Positions 50,695 through 60,010 of a stretch of 64,000 nt of DNA are shown piece by piece. The notes under the pieces were generated by a model. That model worked only from the letters and a program-made list of their open reading frames with translations. It had not been told where the DNA came from and ran no database searches. Made by a program: the position numbers and the translations under genes. The stretch's first letter is position 1. Each line of letters begins with the position of its first letter. This DNA comes from VGBO01 sp964453335 (GTDB lineage: Bacteria; Actinomycetota; Acidimicrobiia; Acidimicrobiales; CAIXPF01). Location: NCBI GenBank assembly GCA_964453335.1, contig CAYVOK010000008.1:66958-130957 (forward strand), given 5' to 3'.

Positions 50695-51102
50695 ATGTTG
50701 AAAAAAGAGCAAAAGACAAATCTACAAGTAACCAAAAATTTTAATATGTCAGAGATGGAATTTTACGATACTGTTCCTCCTCAGCTAGTTGCCGCAGCTA
50801 CTGAGCTACTACAGAACTTGCAAGTTCTTAGAGATGCCTGTGGTAAGAGTATAAAAATAATTTCAGGTTACAGATCTCCAGAAAGAAATAAAGAAGTAGG
50901 CGGTGCCACAATGTCGCAGCATATGTTTGGCAATGCAGCTGACATACAAATCTCTGGGTTAAAGCCTCAAGAAATGGCTGACTTAGTAGAGAAGCTAATA
51001 AAAGAAGGAAAAATGAAGCAAGGAGGCTTAGGTACCTACCCACGTGAAGGTGGCTGGATACACTACGATACTCGCGGAACTAAAGCTAGATGGAATGGTT
51101 AG
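50695..51102 (+). CDS. M15-type peptidoglycan peptidase (endolysin)
   Basis: A 135-residue zinc peptidase of the M15A type, which cuts peptide cross-bridges in the cell wall. The signature is visible: IISGYRSPERNKEVGG, then SQHMFGNAADIQ with zinc-binding His and Asp, and GGWIHYDTRG with the last His. It has no signal peptide, so it needs a holin, and holin-like genes flank it. Length is normal for a single-domain phage endolysin of this family. Confidence 0.9.
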   Translation: MLKKEQKTNLQVTKNFNMSEMEFYDTVPPQLVAAATELLQNLQVLRDACGKSIKIISGYRSPERNKEVGGATMSQHMFGNAADIQISGLKPQEMADLVEKLIKEGKMKQGGLGTYPREGGWIHYDTRGTKARWNG

Positions 51103-51111
51103 GAGTCTAAT

Positions 51112-51387
51112 ATGGATACTCACGATTACGTTTCAATGTCTGGCTTACTGGCTGTAGGAAGCTTTGCATTTTCTATATGGCAAGAAAAAAAAGATCAAGA
51201 AAAAAGGTTATCTTCTTTAGAGTCATCTGTTAAGCATATGGAAACAGAGATAAAAAAATCAATTGAAGATGTGGAAAAATTAGAAACTAAAATTGAGAAA
51301 AAAATAGAGAACATAGAGAATAAGCTAACAACAATAGCCGTAGCCATATCTAGGATAGAAACAATGGTTGCGGCTATAAGTAAATAG
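51112..51387 (+). CDS. Small membrane/coiled-coil protein of the lysis cassette
   Basis: A 91-residue protein with AGGAG before the ATG. One N-terminal membrane segment (YVSMSGLLAVGSFAFSIW) precedes a long Lys/Glu heptad region (KKIENIENKLTTIAVAIS). It looks like a second holin, antiholin or inner-membrane spanin. Confidence 0.5.
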   Translation: MDTHDYVSMSGLLAVGSFAFSIWQEKKDQEKRLSSLESSVKHMETEIKKSIEDVEKLETKIEKKIENIENKLTTIAVAISRIETMVAAISK

Positions 51388-51389
51388 AT

Positions 51390-52043
51390 TTATTGTCTAT
51401 CGTAATCGTAATCGTCTTCTTCGTAATATTCATCTTCTAGTTCTGGCGATTGATCTCTATTTTTCCATTTGTTGTACATGTAATACCCGCCACCAGCAGC
51501 TAGCGCAGCGGCCAACGCTCCTAGTCCCATGGATGTACCAGTACCTATCTTTAGTCCCCTATCTTTAACATAAGATAGCGGGTCAGATACATGTTGTTTA
51601 TACGCCGAGTACATATCTCTCCACTGTGGTGACACCAATTTTCCGGTAAATCTCTTGTCTAACGCCCCTGCAGATGTACCTACCATTGCTGACTGCACTG
51701 GGTCTAAACCTGACATTGTCAAAAATCTAGTAAACCCAACTCTATTAGCTTCATCTAAAGCTTTATCTGCTGGACTAAGTTGAGGCACTATAGGTATCTC
51801 GTTTGCTTTTCCAGCCATTTGTCCAAGAGCTGTGTAGGAATTTTTAGGCTTTAAATAATCTGGTAAGAAGTAATTACTATTTCCTCCTGTGGAATAATTT
51901 AAAAGCTTTTGTGAAGCTCCTTGGCTAGTCTGCATTGCTGGGGCTATTGGGTCTCTGGCTGGCATATACCCATAAGGATCTAGGTGGGCATCCATTGCAC
52001 CTTTGTAGAAATTTTTAATTACAAATTTAGCTACTTTATTCAT
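51390..52043 (-). CDS. Membrane-anchored protein with acidic Tyr-rich tail
   Basis: A 217-residue protein. The N-terminus is amphipathic (VAKFVIKNFYKGAMDAH). A Gly/Ala-rich hydrophobic segment near residue 175 (MGLGALAAALAAGGGYYMY) is followed by an acidic Asp/Glu/Tyr tail (DEYYEEDDYDYDRQ). It lies tail-to-tail with the lysis genes. Its plan resembles the next gene, so the pair may be related. Possibly an internal virion protein. Confidence 0.5.
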   Translation of the reverse strand: MNKVAKFVIKNFYKGAMDAHLDPYGYMPARDPIAPAMQTSQGASQKLLNYSTGGNSNYFLPDYLKPKNSYTALGQMAGKANEIPIVPQLSPADKALDEANRVGFTRFLTMSGLDPVQSAMVGTSAGALDKRFTGKLVSPQWRDMYSAYKQHVSDPLSYVKDRGLKIGTGTSMGLGALAAALAAGGGYYMYNKWKNRDQSPELEDEYYEEDDYDYDRQ

Positions 52044-52062
52044 TTATTGTCACCTGGTTATG

Positions 52063-52536
52063 TTAGTAGTATTGCTGCTGTGGATAGTATGCTCCCATTT
52101 GTGGGTTAGCAAACTGCCTATACATATTCACAGCTGATAATATAGTGTTAGGATCTATTGATCCTATAGTTTCTGCAGCTCTATCAAAAAATCCCCTGTT
52201 ATTATAAGCATCAGCTTCTGCTTTAGCTTGTAATTCTTGTTGCTGTCTTAATTTTCTATTCTGGTTATACTTGTAGGCAGCGTATAACGCTCCGGCACCT
52301 ATTGCAGCTCCACCTATTGTACCAAGAGTACCTGCTATTGAACTACCTTGCAGGTTCGCCTGTGGTGGCATAGCTACTTGAGCTGTTGGAGCTGCTACTA
52401 GTTGTGGAGCTGCTTGCTGCATTGGAGATATTATACCAGCATCAGCCAAACTTAGACCTACGCCTAAGTCCCTAGCTGACTTAATCATTCCGCTATTATA
52501 CCTACTAAGTATAAATTGCTGTAATTTAGTTGCCAT
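52063..52536 (-). CDS. Membrane-type protein, paired with the preceding one
   Basis: A 157-residue protein with an amphipathic start (TKLQQFILSRYNSGMIKSA), a Pro/Ala/Gln-rich middle and a Gly/Ala membrane segment (GTLGTIGGAAIGAGALYAAY), ending in Gln/Tyr-rich sequence (MGAYYPQQQYY). The plan is shared with the 217-residue neighbour 19 bp downstream. AAAGGTAGAG precedes the ATG. Function unknown. Confidence 0.5.
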   Translation of the reverse strand: MATKLQQFILSRYNSGMIKSARDLGVGLSLADAGIISPMQQAAPQLVAAPTAQVAMPPQANLQGSSIAGTLGTIGGAAIGAGALYAAYKYNQNRKLRQQQELQAKAEADAYNNRGFFDRAAETIGSIDPNTILSAVNMYRQFANPQMGAYYPQQQYY

Positions 52537-52620
52537 TTTACTCTACCTTTTAATCTTCTTATTACTATCACTACTATATAATAGCTAATTCTAGCCATTA
52601 TAGCTATATATTCTAATTAT

Positions 52621-52649
52621 TTGACAGCCCAATAAATATACTATATATC
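52621..52649 (+). promoter_or_regulatory. Sigma70-type promoter of the tRNA genes
   Basis: TTGACA at 52621-52626, 17 bp spacer, TATATC at 52644-52649. The predicted start near 52656 is only a few bases before the first tRNA. Confidence 0.75.
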
Positions 52650-52662
52650 TTTATCAAGATGA

Positions 52663-52735
52663 GGGCTCATAGCTCAGGGGTTAGAGCAGCGGTCTTATAA
52701 GCCGCAGGTCCTGGGTTCAATCCCCAGTGGGCCCA
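52663..52735 (+). tRNA. tRNA-Ile(UAU)
   Basis: A full cloverleaf: acceptor GGGCTCA with TGGGCCC, D stem GCTC/GAGC, anticodon stem GCGGT/GCCGC with loop CTTATAA, T arm CTGGG-TTCAATC-CCCAG. The anticodon TAT reads AUA, the isoleucine codon that most genes in this window use heavily. CCA is not encoded. Confidence 0.92.
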
Positions 52736-52739
52736 CTTA

Positions 52740-52813
52740 GGGTTAGTAGCTCAGGCGGATAGAGCAGCGGCTTCCTAAGCCGAAGGTCGCAGGTTCAATT
52801 CCTGCCTAGCTCA
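52740..52813 (+). tRNA. tRNA-Arg(CCU)
   Basis: Acceptor GGGTTAG with CTAGCTC (one G-U), D stem GCTC/GAGC, anticodon stem GCGGC/GCCGA (one end mismatch) with loop TTCCTAA giving anticodon CCT, T arm GCAGG-TTCAATT-CCTGC. It reads AGG. It follows the isoleucine tRNA by four bases, so both are probably cut from one transcript. Confidence 0.9.
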
Positions 52814-52853
52814 TTTTTATACTTGACTATATTTTCGTGTTGGTGTATAACTT

Positions 52854-52915
52854 AATTGCGGTTGCGGTTTTGCATTCCGTTTTTCCGCGGCTCGCCACAA
52901 GCCGTACCGCTAATT
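52854..52915. terminator. Hairpin region between the tRNAs and the convergent tail operon
   Basis: AATTGCGGT at 52854 pairs with ACCGC-T-AATT ending at 52915, enclosing a CGGCT/AGCCG hairpin at 52888-52904 and a T-rich segment. It overlaps the stop of the minus gene, so it could end transcription from both sides. Confidence 0.5.
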
Positions 52916-55141
52916 GTGGCAATAATCTTCTTCAATAGAGTCTACATTATTGGCTGGCATCATAGAACTTGTATAGCCTCCTGGTATACCAACTATTTTT
53001 TCTAGAGAATTATCCGGTAGTATTGATTTGGGTATTAATTGGCCTATAGACCCTAGAGTTTCAGATAGATTAGTAGCCTCTGTAGTTTTTGAAGTGTCGC
53101 TAGAATCAGAGGTGAATAGCAATTTTAAAAGGTTTACTAAGTTTACTATTGAATCTAATTGCTCACTACCTGCTACTAGTACGATACCAGCAGCAGTTTC
53201 ATTAGGGCCAAAGCTTATAGGCTGCCCATACACTATTGCTTTATGCTTATTTGTTGACCCTGTGGAGTTAACTGTGCCACTAGCATTTACTAGCATGTCT
53301 TTTAGTACTACGTCTAATAGCTTGTTACCTCCATAGCCTTGAAATAAAGATAGAGCTGCGCCAGCTCCTATACTTGCCAGCGATTTCAATAATTCTAGAA
53401 ATGAGTTTATTCTTGTTAGAATAGAAACTATGTAGTCAAGGTAAGAGCTTAGCTGCTTTATTATTGAATCTAGAATGTTACCTATATCGGACAAGAAAGA
53501 ATTTAAAAAGCTAGCTACTGAGTTCACTAAATCTCTTAAGTATCCAAGTACTGGTATAAGATCGAAAGTTGACCCAACACGAACCCAGCCTATAGGCTTA
53601 CCTTTACCATAGTCTATAAAAGTTATTCCAGATTGCGCTGTTGTTAAAAGGTATTGTTGCGACAGCAAGTTTAAGCTGCTTACTTTTTTCTGTTGTGTTG
53701 CTTCATAGGTAGAAGCTGTATCCTCATATATATATAACGTATTTATATGCACTGCTATTCTAGATCCTGCAGAAATACCTGATAGCGGTATGTTAGCTTG
53801 GGCGCTGTAAATAGATTTAGTTATACTAGAACTTAGTATAGGAATAACTAATACCCCTTTATCTTTTGAATTTGAAGTTTTAGAGCTAACTACTTCCAGA
53901 TATTTAGAGGTATTCTGGTCTTTTAGAGATTCTGAGAAGTTTTGAAGTAAATATATTTCAGCCGTACGTATAGATTCTACAACCGAAGAGAACTCAGCCT
54001 CAGAAGAGGCGTTGTCTAGTACTCGTATAAGACATATATCAACTTCGTGTAGCACCTTATATCTCTCTGAGTGCTTTACTTTAGACATTGCTAAGTTATA
54101 GTCAGTGTAGTTTATCCATATCCTTGAGTTGTCCAGAGACAGATACGCACTTTCAATCTTTTTTTGCTTTGGCAGAAAGTCTATGTATTTCTTAGTAGGT
54201 ATTGAGAATAACTCAGCCAACTTAGAATATAGGTAAAATACATACTCTAAGCCGCCACCAATAAGTATTAGTCCGCCAGCTATATAATCAGAATCTTGAA
54301 ACTGCGGTCTGTTTATATCAGGGATATCTTTTAGTTTGGCAGATATCTTGGAGTATACGCCTTTACTACCGGCTTCGTCTCTTGTGGTATTAGAAACCCC
54401 AGTTGATTTGTAGAAGTCAGATACTACCCCAATAGCCTGCTGCGCAGAATTAACTATTTTTGTAGCTGTAGTGTACTGTGCCTCTACTCTAGGTAGAGTA
54501 AACTTAGGAGAAACTGGCGGCACAGCTAGTAAGTGTATGCTGGCGTCAACTCTGAATATGTCTAGTATTGATAACAGCGCAGTAATAGCGCTGTCTATAA
54601 TAGCTTTTATTATGTCTGTTATGTTTAGAGCTATAGCTCTAAGAGCCTCTAGAGCAGATTTTATAAATTTTATGAAATCCTGCACGGTCGTAACTATACT
54701 TTGTACAGCTTCTAATGGTGTTACTATGGAGTCTGGTACTTGTACTTTGAAACTATTCCACTCCCAAGAAGATGTGTTACCAGTCTTACTATCTTTTAGG
54801 TAGTTATACTTTCCTCCACTAGCTCTTAATATTGTTGCAGAAAGATCGGCAGATTTAGGGGCGAGACCTTTAATAATACTTGTATCGTTGAAGTATTTGT
54901 TAGTGTAGTCTCCAAGAGAGTCTACGTAGTCAGATACCTTTGATATCTCTTTGTTGACGAAATTTTTAGCTGCTTCTTCTGATTTTTTTATAGACTCTAC
55001 TACAGATGTTTCTTTAGGCTTGCCTGGAGTTGTTATCGCCATTTCTGGAGACATCGAATTGTCAAACGATATTCTTCTGTACACTGGTGTAGTTACTCTT
55101 ATACTAGATAGAGATGTTGAAGGAAGAAATACGTTAGACAT
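52910..55141 (-). CDS. Large helical tail protein, possibly baseplate or tape-measure related
   Basis: A 743-residue protein, last in the tail operon. Long amphipathic and hydrophobic helices are prominent at about 150-200 (VTTVQDFIKFIKSALEALR, AIIDSAITALLSILDIF) and again near 530-590 (LVNSVASFLNSFLSDIGNIL, SLASIGAGAALSLFQGYGG). Between them is a soluble mixed region. This pattern recalls tape-measure or baseplate hub-associated proteins, though the length is short for a tape measure. It overlaps the small gene upstream by 8 bp. Family not recognised. Confidence 0.5.
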   Translation of the reverse strand: MSNVFLPSTSLSSIRVTTPVYRRISFDNSMSPEMAITTPGKPKETSVVESIKKSEEAAKNFVNKEISKVSDYVDSLGDYTNKYFNDTSIIKGLAPKSADLSATILRASGGKYNYLKDSKTGNTSSWEWNSFKVQVPDSIVTPLEAVQSIVTTVQDFIKFIKSALEALRAIALNITDIIKAIIDSAITALLSILDIFRVDASIHLLAVPPVSPKFTLPRVEAQYTTATKIVNSAQQAIGVVSDFYKSTGVSNTTRDEAGSKGVYSKISAKLKDIPDINRPQFQDSDYIAGGLILIGGGLEYVFYLYSKLAELFSIPTKKYIDFLPKQKKIESAYLSLDNSRIWINYTDYNLAMSKVKHSERYKVLHEVDICLIRVLDNASSEAEFSSVVESIRTAEIYLLQNFSESLKDQNTSKYLEVVSSKTSNSKDKGVLVIPILSSSITKSIYSAQANIPLSGISAGSRIAVHINTLYIYEDTASTYEATQQKKVSSLNLLSQQYLLTTAQSGITFIDYGKGKPIGWVRVGSTFDLIPVLGYLRDLVNSVASFLNSFLSDIGNILDSIIKQLSSYLDYIVSILTRINSFLELLKSLASIGAGAALSLFQGYGGNKLLDVVLKDMLVNASGTVNSTGSTNKHKAIVYGQPISFGPNETAAGIVLVAGSEQLDSIVNLVNLLKLLFTSDSSDTSKTTEATNLSETLGSIGQLIPKSILPDNSLEKIVGIPGGYTSSMMPANNVDSIEEDYCHN

Positions 55142-55277
55142 TGCTTGATACTCTTTTCTTTAGTTCTTCTACTTTTAACGCAGCTTCCTCTATTTTATGT
55201 TTTGCTAAAGCTTCTAAAGCCTTTTTAGTTAGTTCTAAAGCGTCTATAATTTTTTTCTTATCACTTGCGGTGCTCAT
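55134..55277 (-). CDS. Small helical protein (47 aa), coupled to both neighbours
   Basis: A 47-residue ORF, MSTASDKKKIIDALELTKK to KKRVSSNV, with heptad-like Leu/Ala/Lys/Glu spacing. Its ATG overlaps the stop of the spike gene (ATGA at 55274-55277) and its stop overlaps the start of the 743-residue gene. The double overlap argues strongly that it is translated. It may be a small chaperone or adaptor for the large helical protein. Confidence 0.65.
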   Translation of the reverse strand: MSTASDKKKIIDALELTKKALEALAKHKIEEAALKVEELKKRVSSNV

Positions 55278-56794
55278 AATGCGAATACACTCCTTGTTGG
55301 AATAATTGGTGTGGTGGCTGCCAGAGCTGTAGAAAATAAAGCTCCTACAGGCGCTGTTAGTGGGTACGCAGTTAACAGAGCAGCTAGAGATGTAAGAGCA
55401 GTTATCACTGGGATTGCTTTAGCCAAAGGTTCATTTCCTACTATTGGTATTGGCGGTAAGAATAAATTAGGTAGGTTAGGCGGCGTAAGTTCTACCCCAG
55501 GATAATTTCCTAGCATACATAAGGGCGAATTTAAGACTATACCATAGTTACCTAACCCACCTGCTCCAGTAATACTAGCTGGCATAGGACTTGACATTAC
55601 TATAGATCCTGTTGTCATAGCACCACCAACACTCATTGAACTTTGTACTATTACATCTCCGCCACTGTCCGATTCAAGTCGTATCTGAGGTTTTGAGATT
55701 GTTGTAGTTCCTGGAAGTTTACTGCCTGCTTTTATAATTGCAGACCCAGAGTCACATTGTAGTGTTAGCCCATCGTTTAAGCCAGCTATTAATGCCATAG
55801 GTCCTTGCTTTAATATACTTGGCCCAGATACTACATGCTTGTGCATACCTCCAGAATACATACTAGTGTCGGAAGTAGTGGATAACGACATATTACCGCC
55901 AACTACAGTTGATAGATTACCCTTAGATTCAAGGCCTATCTCACCAGCTATTAGTGTATATTTCCCGGAAACTTCTGTAGTTAAATCTCCTAGTATTTTG
56001 CTATTATTATCGTTAGTAGCCACATTGTTATCCGAGTCTATAGTTACTTTTGACCCACGTATTAGTATTTCACCTGATTTACTTATAGAGAATATAGCTG
56101 GTTTTTTGGATCCTGAGTATTCTATACTAATAGCAGAGTCTCCTCCGATAGATATGAAAGTATCGTTTGTTATTTTGCCATCTGTTTTAATTGTATCTCT
56201 TGCGCTAGTATCAGATATATTTGCAGCAACTTGTATTCTGTCTCGTAGTATATCTATACTAGCTACATCGTATTTACTATACGATTCATTTGCTGAGGTT
56301 TTAGTATACGTCTTGCCAAATGTTGATCCTACTCCAACATGAGCTGTGGAGCTACTAAGAATTGCATCTCCACTGGAAGTTATACTTAGCTTGCTACCAC
56401 TGTAGCTTGACACGCTGTAGTCACCAGGTAATACATCAGGGTTGGACGACCCCCTAAAATATCCTAGAGGTTCTAGCATTGTCTGAACTGGATCTAGTTC
56501 AGAAGAGTAGTCAGATGTTGGCTTACGCCTACTAGGCTCCTTAGCGTAGCCTAGTATATAAGCTGTTTGGCTTGAGTTACTTCCAGATGGTATAGATATA
56601 AATACTATAGACCCTATTTCTGGCATTGATATACCAGAGCTCCCATCTGAGTTTCCGCCATGTATTCCTAATGGAGTAGCTACTATCGGAGTTGCTGAGT
56701 TGTATCCACCGTAGTTATTTATTTTTACTTGTACTGAATATTCCGAAGAGTTAACAGATAATACCTCGCCTATGTAGTTTCCTGCAGGTAACAC
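55274..56794 (-). CDS. Baseplate spike / gp5-OB-domain protein
   Basis: A 506-residue protein. The N-terminal 90 residues form an OB-fold typical of the central hub/spike family (NYIGEVLSVNSSEYSVQVKI, MPEIGSIVFISIP, TAYILGYAKE). The middle is a long run of short beta strands with Gly/Ser/Asp turns (SKILGDLTTEVSGKYTLIAG, NLSTVVGGNMSLSTTSD), as in a trimeric spike beta-helix. A hydrophobic Pro/Ala-rich end follows. It would form the tip that pierces the outer membrane. No lysozyme domain is seen. Confidence 0.7.
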   Translation of the reverse strand: MLPAGNYIGEVLSVNSSEYSVQVKINNYGGYNSATPIVATPLGIHGGNSDGSSGISMPEIGSIVFISIPSGSNSSQTAYILGYAKEPSRRKPTSDYSSELDPVQTMLEPLGYFRGSSNPDVLPGDYSVSSYSGSKLSITSSGDAILSSSTAHVGVGSTFGKTYTKTSANESYSKYDVASIDILRDRIQVAANISDTSARDTIKTDGKITNDTFISIGGDSAISIEYSGSKKPAIFSISKSGEILIRGSKVTIDSDNNVATNDNNSKILGDLTTEVSGKYTLIAGEIGLESKGNLSTVVGGNMSLSTTSDTSMYSGGMHKHVVSGPSILKQGPMALIAGLNDGLTLQCDSGSAIIKAGSKLPGTTTISKPQIRLESDSGGDVIVQSSMSVGGAMTTGSIVMSSPMPASITGAGGLGNYGIVLNSPLCMLGNYPGVELTPPNLPNLFLPPIPIVGNEPLAKAIPVITALTSLAALLTAYPLTAPVGALFSTALAATTPIIPTRSVFAL

Positions 56795-56858
56795 GTAGCC
56801 TCCTAGCGTTGTGGTTTATTAATTCTATACCACATACAGTCTAGCCCCTCAAGTTAAG

Positions 56859-57593
56859 CTACTTAATGACACTCTTCATTTCATAGTCTGTGGCTGTGCT
56901 AGACACAGAGAAAGCATTGTCACCGCCAGTTGGATTAAAGAAAGTTCCGGTATAGTTAGTACTTAGACTTATTGGATTTATCCTGTCGCAAACGCCCTGT
57001 ATACCTTCTACTATTGTATTCTGTCCAGCATTTATACCTATCTGGTAGCTCTGGAACATACAAGATTCCAGATAGAAACTGCCTATATCTTGACCAGACT
57101 TATTACGAAACATAACAGCCATGCCAAATGGTATTAAGCCTAGCTCAGAGTCCATGTTAAAAACCATACCTGGGTTACCCGCTGCGTGCGCATTCTCTAG
57201 TGGATTTAAAACCCCATGCACCTCATTATCCCCAACTGCGTTTATACCCCTTAGTAACGCTCTTTGGAGATTTCTACCTTTGCAAAATAATCTTTCGATA
57301 CTGAAAGATGTTTGGGCTTTCATAGGTAACATGTACATTCTAGAAGAGCCTATAGCCATCGCTGGAGTAACTTGTCTTTGCTGCGATACAGTCATAGTCT
57401 GCAATAGACCAACTGCTTTCAAATTCTCAGGAGTTACGTCTACAAACCTACTAGGGCCTACTAGTACTAAAGTATCATCAGGGTGGGCACTTGTATAAGC
57501 CGCGTTATCCATTAGGCGTTCTATGTTAGTACCTTGTGGATTCCATCCAGCGAAGCCCTGATTGTGTATTGGGGTATTTGATTGTTCTGCCAT
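56859..57593 (-). CDS. Putative tail tube protein
   Basis: A 244-residue protein directly downstream of the sheath gene, the usual place for the tail tube. It is beta-rich with SRMYMLPMKAQTSFSIERLF, a central loop, and SGQDIGSFYLESCMFQSYQI near the end. Size is somewhat larger than the T4 gp19 type (about 165). The assignment rests mainly on gene order and beta structure. Confidence 0.6.
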   Translation of the reverse strand: MAEQSNTPIHNQGFAGWNPQGTNIERLMDNAAYTSAHPDDTLVLVGPSRFVDVTPENLKAVGLLQTMTVSQQRQVTPAMAIGSSRMYMLPMKAQTSFSIERLFCKGRNLQRALLRGINAVGDNEVHGVLNPLENAHAAGNPGMVFNMDSELGLIPFGMAVMFRNKSGQDIGSFYLESCMFQSYQIGINAGQNTIVEGIQGVCDRINPISLSTNYTGTFFNPTGGDNAFSVSSTATDYEMKSVIK

Positions 57594-57605
57594 TTAACTG
57601 TCTCC

Positions 57606-59954
57606 TTATGCTGATACTATTTCTAGTACTATCTTGTTTAGAACTTTTGGCAATACTACAGAAATTCTAGACTCTACTGTACCTTTATCATAGTCTGCTT
57701 GTCTAATAAGTTCTACAGTTGCTGATAGAATTGGAGCTCCTATTTGTGGCCTAACTCTCAATCTAAGAGTAGCTATTGCGCTATCCAAACTAGCTCGCAT
57801 AAGACCGAGAGTATCTGAAGTTATATTGTAAGTACCAAGATAGGGTTCCACAGACCTCTTGAAGAATCTAGATACAAAGTCGAAGTTGTTTATAACACTT
57901 AGTTCTGTTAATTCCTGTACGCCCTTAGCTTGCCCATACTTAGTCATTACTTGGTGCATGCAGAATGGCGCTGATGTCACCGTTTCCTGGATAAATACAA
58001 AGAATCCAGCATCAGATATGGCCTCAATTTGATCTTCGTTAAACCTGCTAAGGTTAGACCCTGTCAAACCAGTTATGCCTGTTACTGATATATTATTCTT
58101 TGGTCTATGAGCTTCTATACCTGCCATGATACCTGCTAGTGCTGAAGTTAAGAAATAACTATCAACATTAGGGTAATCAACTCCGTCTACATACACTGAG
58201 CAAATACCAGGGAATACCATAAGCAAACGATTACTGCTTAATTCATTGGCAAGAGCTTGTAGTAATTCGATTTGTCTGTCTTTACCCATAGGCCCAGATA
58301 TATCTCGCATCACGTAGTAAGTGCAGTCGCCATTAGCTGGTGCAACAGTCCAAGTAATATTAAGAGTTGAAGTTGTTACTGAGCTAACAATCCCACTTCT
58401 TATATTATCTGCTGAGTCTGTTACTACAATTGTGTCTCCCTCCAAAACTTTTGAGTAGCTTGCTCGGAAGTTTTGTTCTGAGTCTGCAATATTCCCATTT
58501 ACTATAGACCCACTTTGTACAGGAGATTTGTTTGATCCTACTATAAAATCAACATTTGGGGCACCTTCTGATGACCCCAACACAATTCTAAACTTACCTT
58601 TTTTTGGTAGTGACATAGCTTCAGCAGAAGTCTTGTACTTTTTAATTGTTTGAATATCCGTTGTAAGTGGGCAAATCGCATATACATCTGGATCATTGTT
58701 TATTATTGCTAAAGCATCTGTATACGCTTGATCAAGAGATTTCATGGCCAAGCTACCTTCAGCTGGGGTTAGATCTAAAGACAATACTTTTATAGATGTT
58801 AGACCAGCATTAGCTAGAGCTAGCTTAGCAGCTAGACAAAGTTGATTGTCTAAACTAGGCAAACCCAATAGATCTACTGTTACTTGATCAACTGAACGTA
58901 GTTTATCTGAGTAACCAGTTAATGCGACTGTGTAGCTAGCTGATACGCTGCATTCAACTACACCAGCTGCTACAAGAGCATTCTTACTTAGTTTAAATGT
59001 AGCATCACCGCTTGAGGAGGACACTACTACTAACTTTGAATTTGCTTCTGAAAATATTTCTACATCTGAGCTGCTCACGCTGCATACAGAAGAACCTTTT
59101 AAGTTATCTCCGCCGGATGAAATAGAACAGAATCTAATATCAGAAGCTAGAATAGCTGTTCCAGTAGCTATATCAAAAGAATCTATAGCAACTACCTGTG
59201 ATTCAGCGTCCGTAATACTAAACTTAAATCCGCTTATAACTATATTACCTACTGACATAGCCATATCAGTCAAAGTATTCCCGGCGTCATGCAATGCTTT
59301 TTCTGAGTCAGCGTTGGTTCCGTAAATGTATATTTTGTCTGCTGCTCTAGCTATAGCTTTATATGTTAATCCAGCTAAGCCTGAAAATGTAATACTTGTA
59401 GAGTTAAGTAATAACTCTGCTATAGCAGAAACTACAGCTACTGAGTTAGAAGAGCTACCAGAAACCGCACCTGTTGCCAGGTTTAATTGTCCAGCCCCTA
59501 GACTAACTGAAACAACATTTCTAAGTGTTGACTTAGGAGATACACTAATAAAGCACTCTGACGCAGATGTGTTTATATTACCACTAAAGTTATCATGTAG
59601 AATAACTTCTCTTGGTAGTCGTGTACCAAAAGCACTGAAGTTACTAAAAGAAACTTTAGAACCAACTTGCTTTTTAATGTTTGTTAATTCACAGAATAAA
59701 TCGCCATCTATTGTTTTTGTCCCCAAATCCAAATCGGAGTTAATAATAACCCCTGCTTCGTCAACTGTATACTCAGCAAATTGGTTTGGGTTTGTTTGTT
59801 GAAAGTCTTCTGCATTAAATTTAGCTTGCCCAATAACAACCCCTGAGCGGTTTACTGCATGTAAGCCTACAATACACACTGATTGTTCTGGGTCGTTTGG
59901 TGTTATAACCGGGTTTAAGATTTTTTGATGAATCTCTACTATTGGTCTTGGCAT
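57606..59954 (-). CDS. Tail sheath protein
   Basis: A 782-residue protein. The N-terminal part is variable and beta-rich. The conserved C-terminal sheath domain is recognisable: VDSYFLTSALAGIMAGIEAH, SVTGITGLTGSNLSRFNEDQ, AISDAGFFVFIQETV, VSRFFKRSVEPYLG and IGAPILSATVELIRQADYDK. It polymerises around the tube and contracts to drive DNA injection, showing that the phage is a myovirus. A large insertion of about 300 residues in the middle accounts for its length. AGG-type ribosome site before the ATG. Confidence 0.85.
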   Translation of the reverse strand: MPRPIVEIHQKILNPVITPNDPEQSVCIVGLHAVNRSGVVIGQAKFNAEDFQQTNPNQFAEYTVDEAGVIINSDLDLGTKTIDGDLFCELTNIKKQVGSKVSFSNFSAFGTRLPREVILHDNFSGNINTSASECFISVSPKSTLRNVVSVSLGAGQLNLATGAVSGSSSNSVAVVSAIAELLLNSTSITFSGLAGLTYKAIARAADKIYIYGTNADSEKALHDAGNTLTDMAMSVGNIVISGFKFSITDAESQVVAIDSFDIATGTAILASDIRFCSISSGGDNLKGSSVCSVSSSDVEIFSEANSKLVVVSSSSGDATFKLSKNALVAAGVVECSVSASYTVALTGYSDKLRSVDQVTVDLLGLPSLDNQLCLAAKLALANAGLTSIKVLSLDLTPAEGSLAMKSLDQAYTDALAIINNDPDVYAICPLTTDIQTIKKYKTSAEAMSLPKKGKFRIVLGSSEGAPNVDFIVGSNKSPVQSGSIVNGNIADSEQNFRASYSKVLEGDTIVVTDSADNIRSGIVSSVTTSTLNITWTVAPANGDCTYYVMRDISGPMGKDRQIELLQALANELSSNRLLMVFPGICSVYVDGVDYPNVDSYFLTSALAGIMAGIEAHRPKNNISVTGITGLTGSNLSRFNEDQIEAISDAGFFVFIQETVTSAPFCMHQVMTKYGQAKGVQELTELSVINNFDFVSRFFKRSVEPYLGTYNITSDTLGLMRASLDSAIATLRLRVRPQIGAPILSATVELIRQADYDKGTVESRISVVLPKVLNKIVLEIVSA

Positions 59955-60010
59955 AGTTACCTCCTGGTGGTTGCAATATCATTACTAATTTTATGATAGG
60001 GAATTGACTT

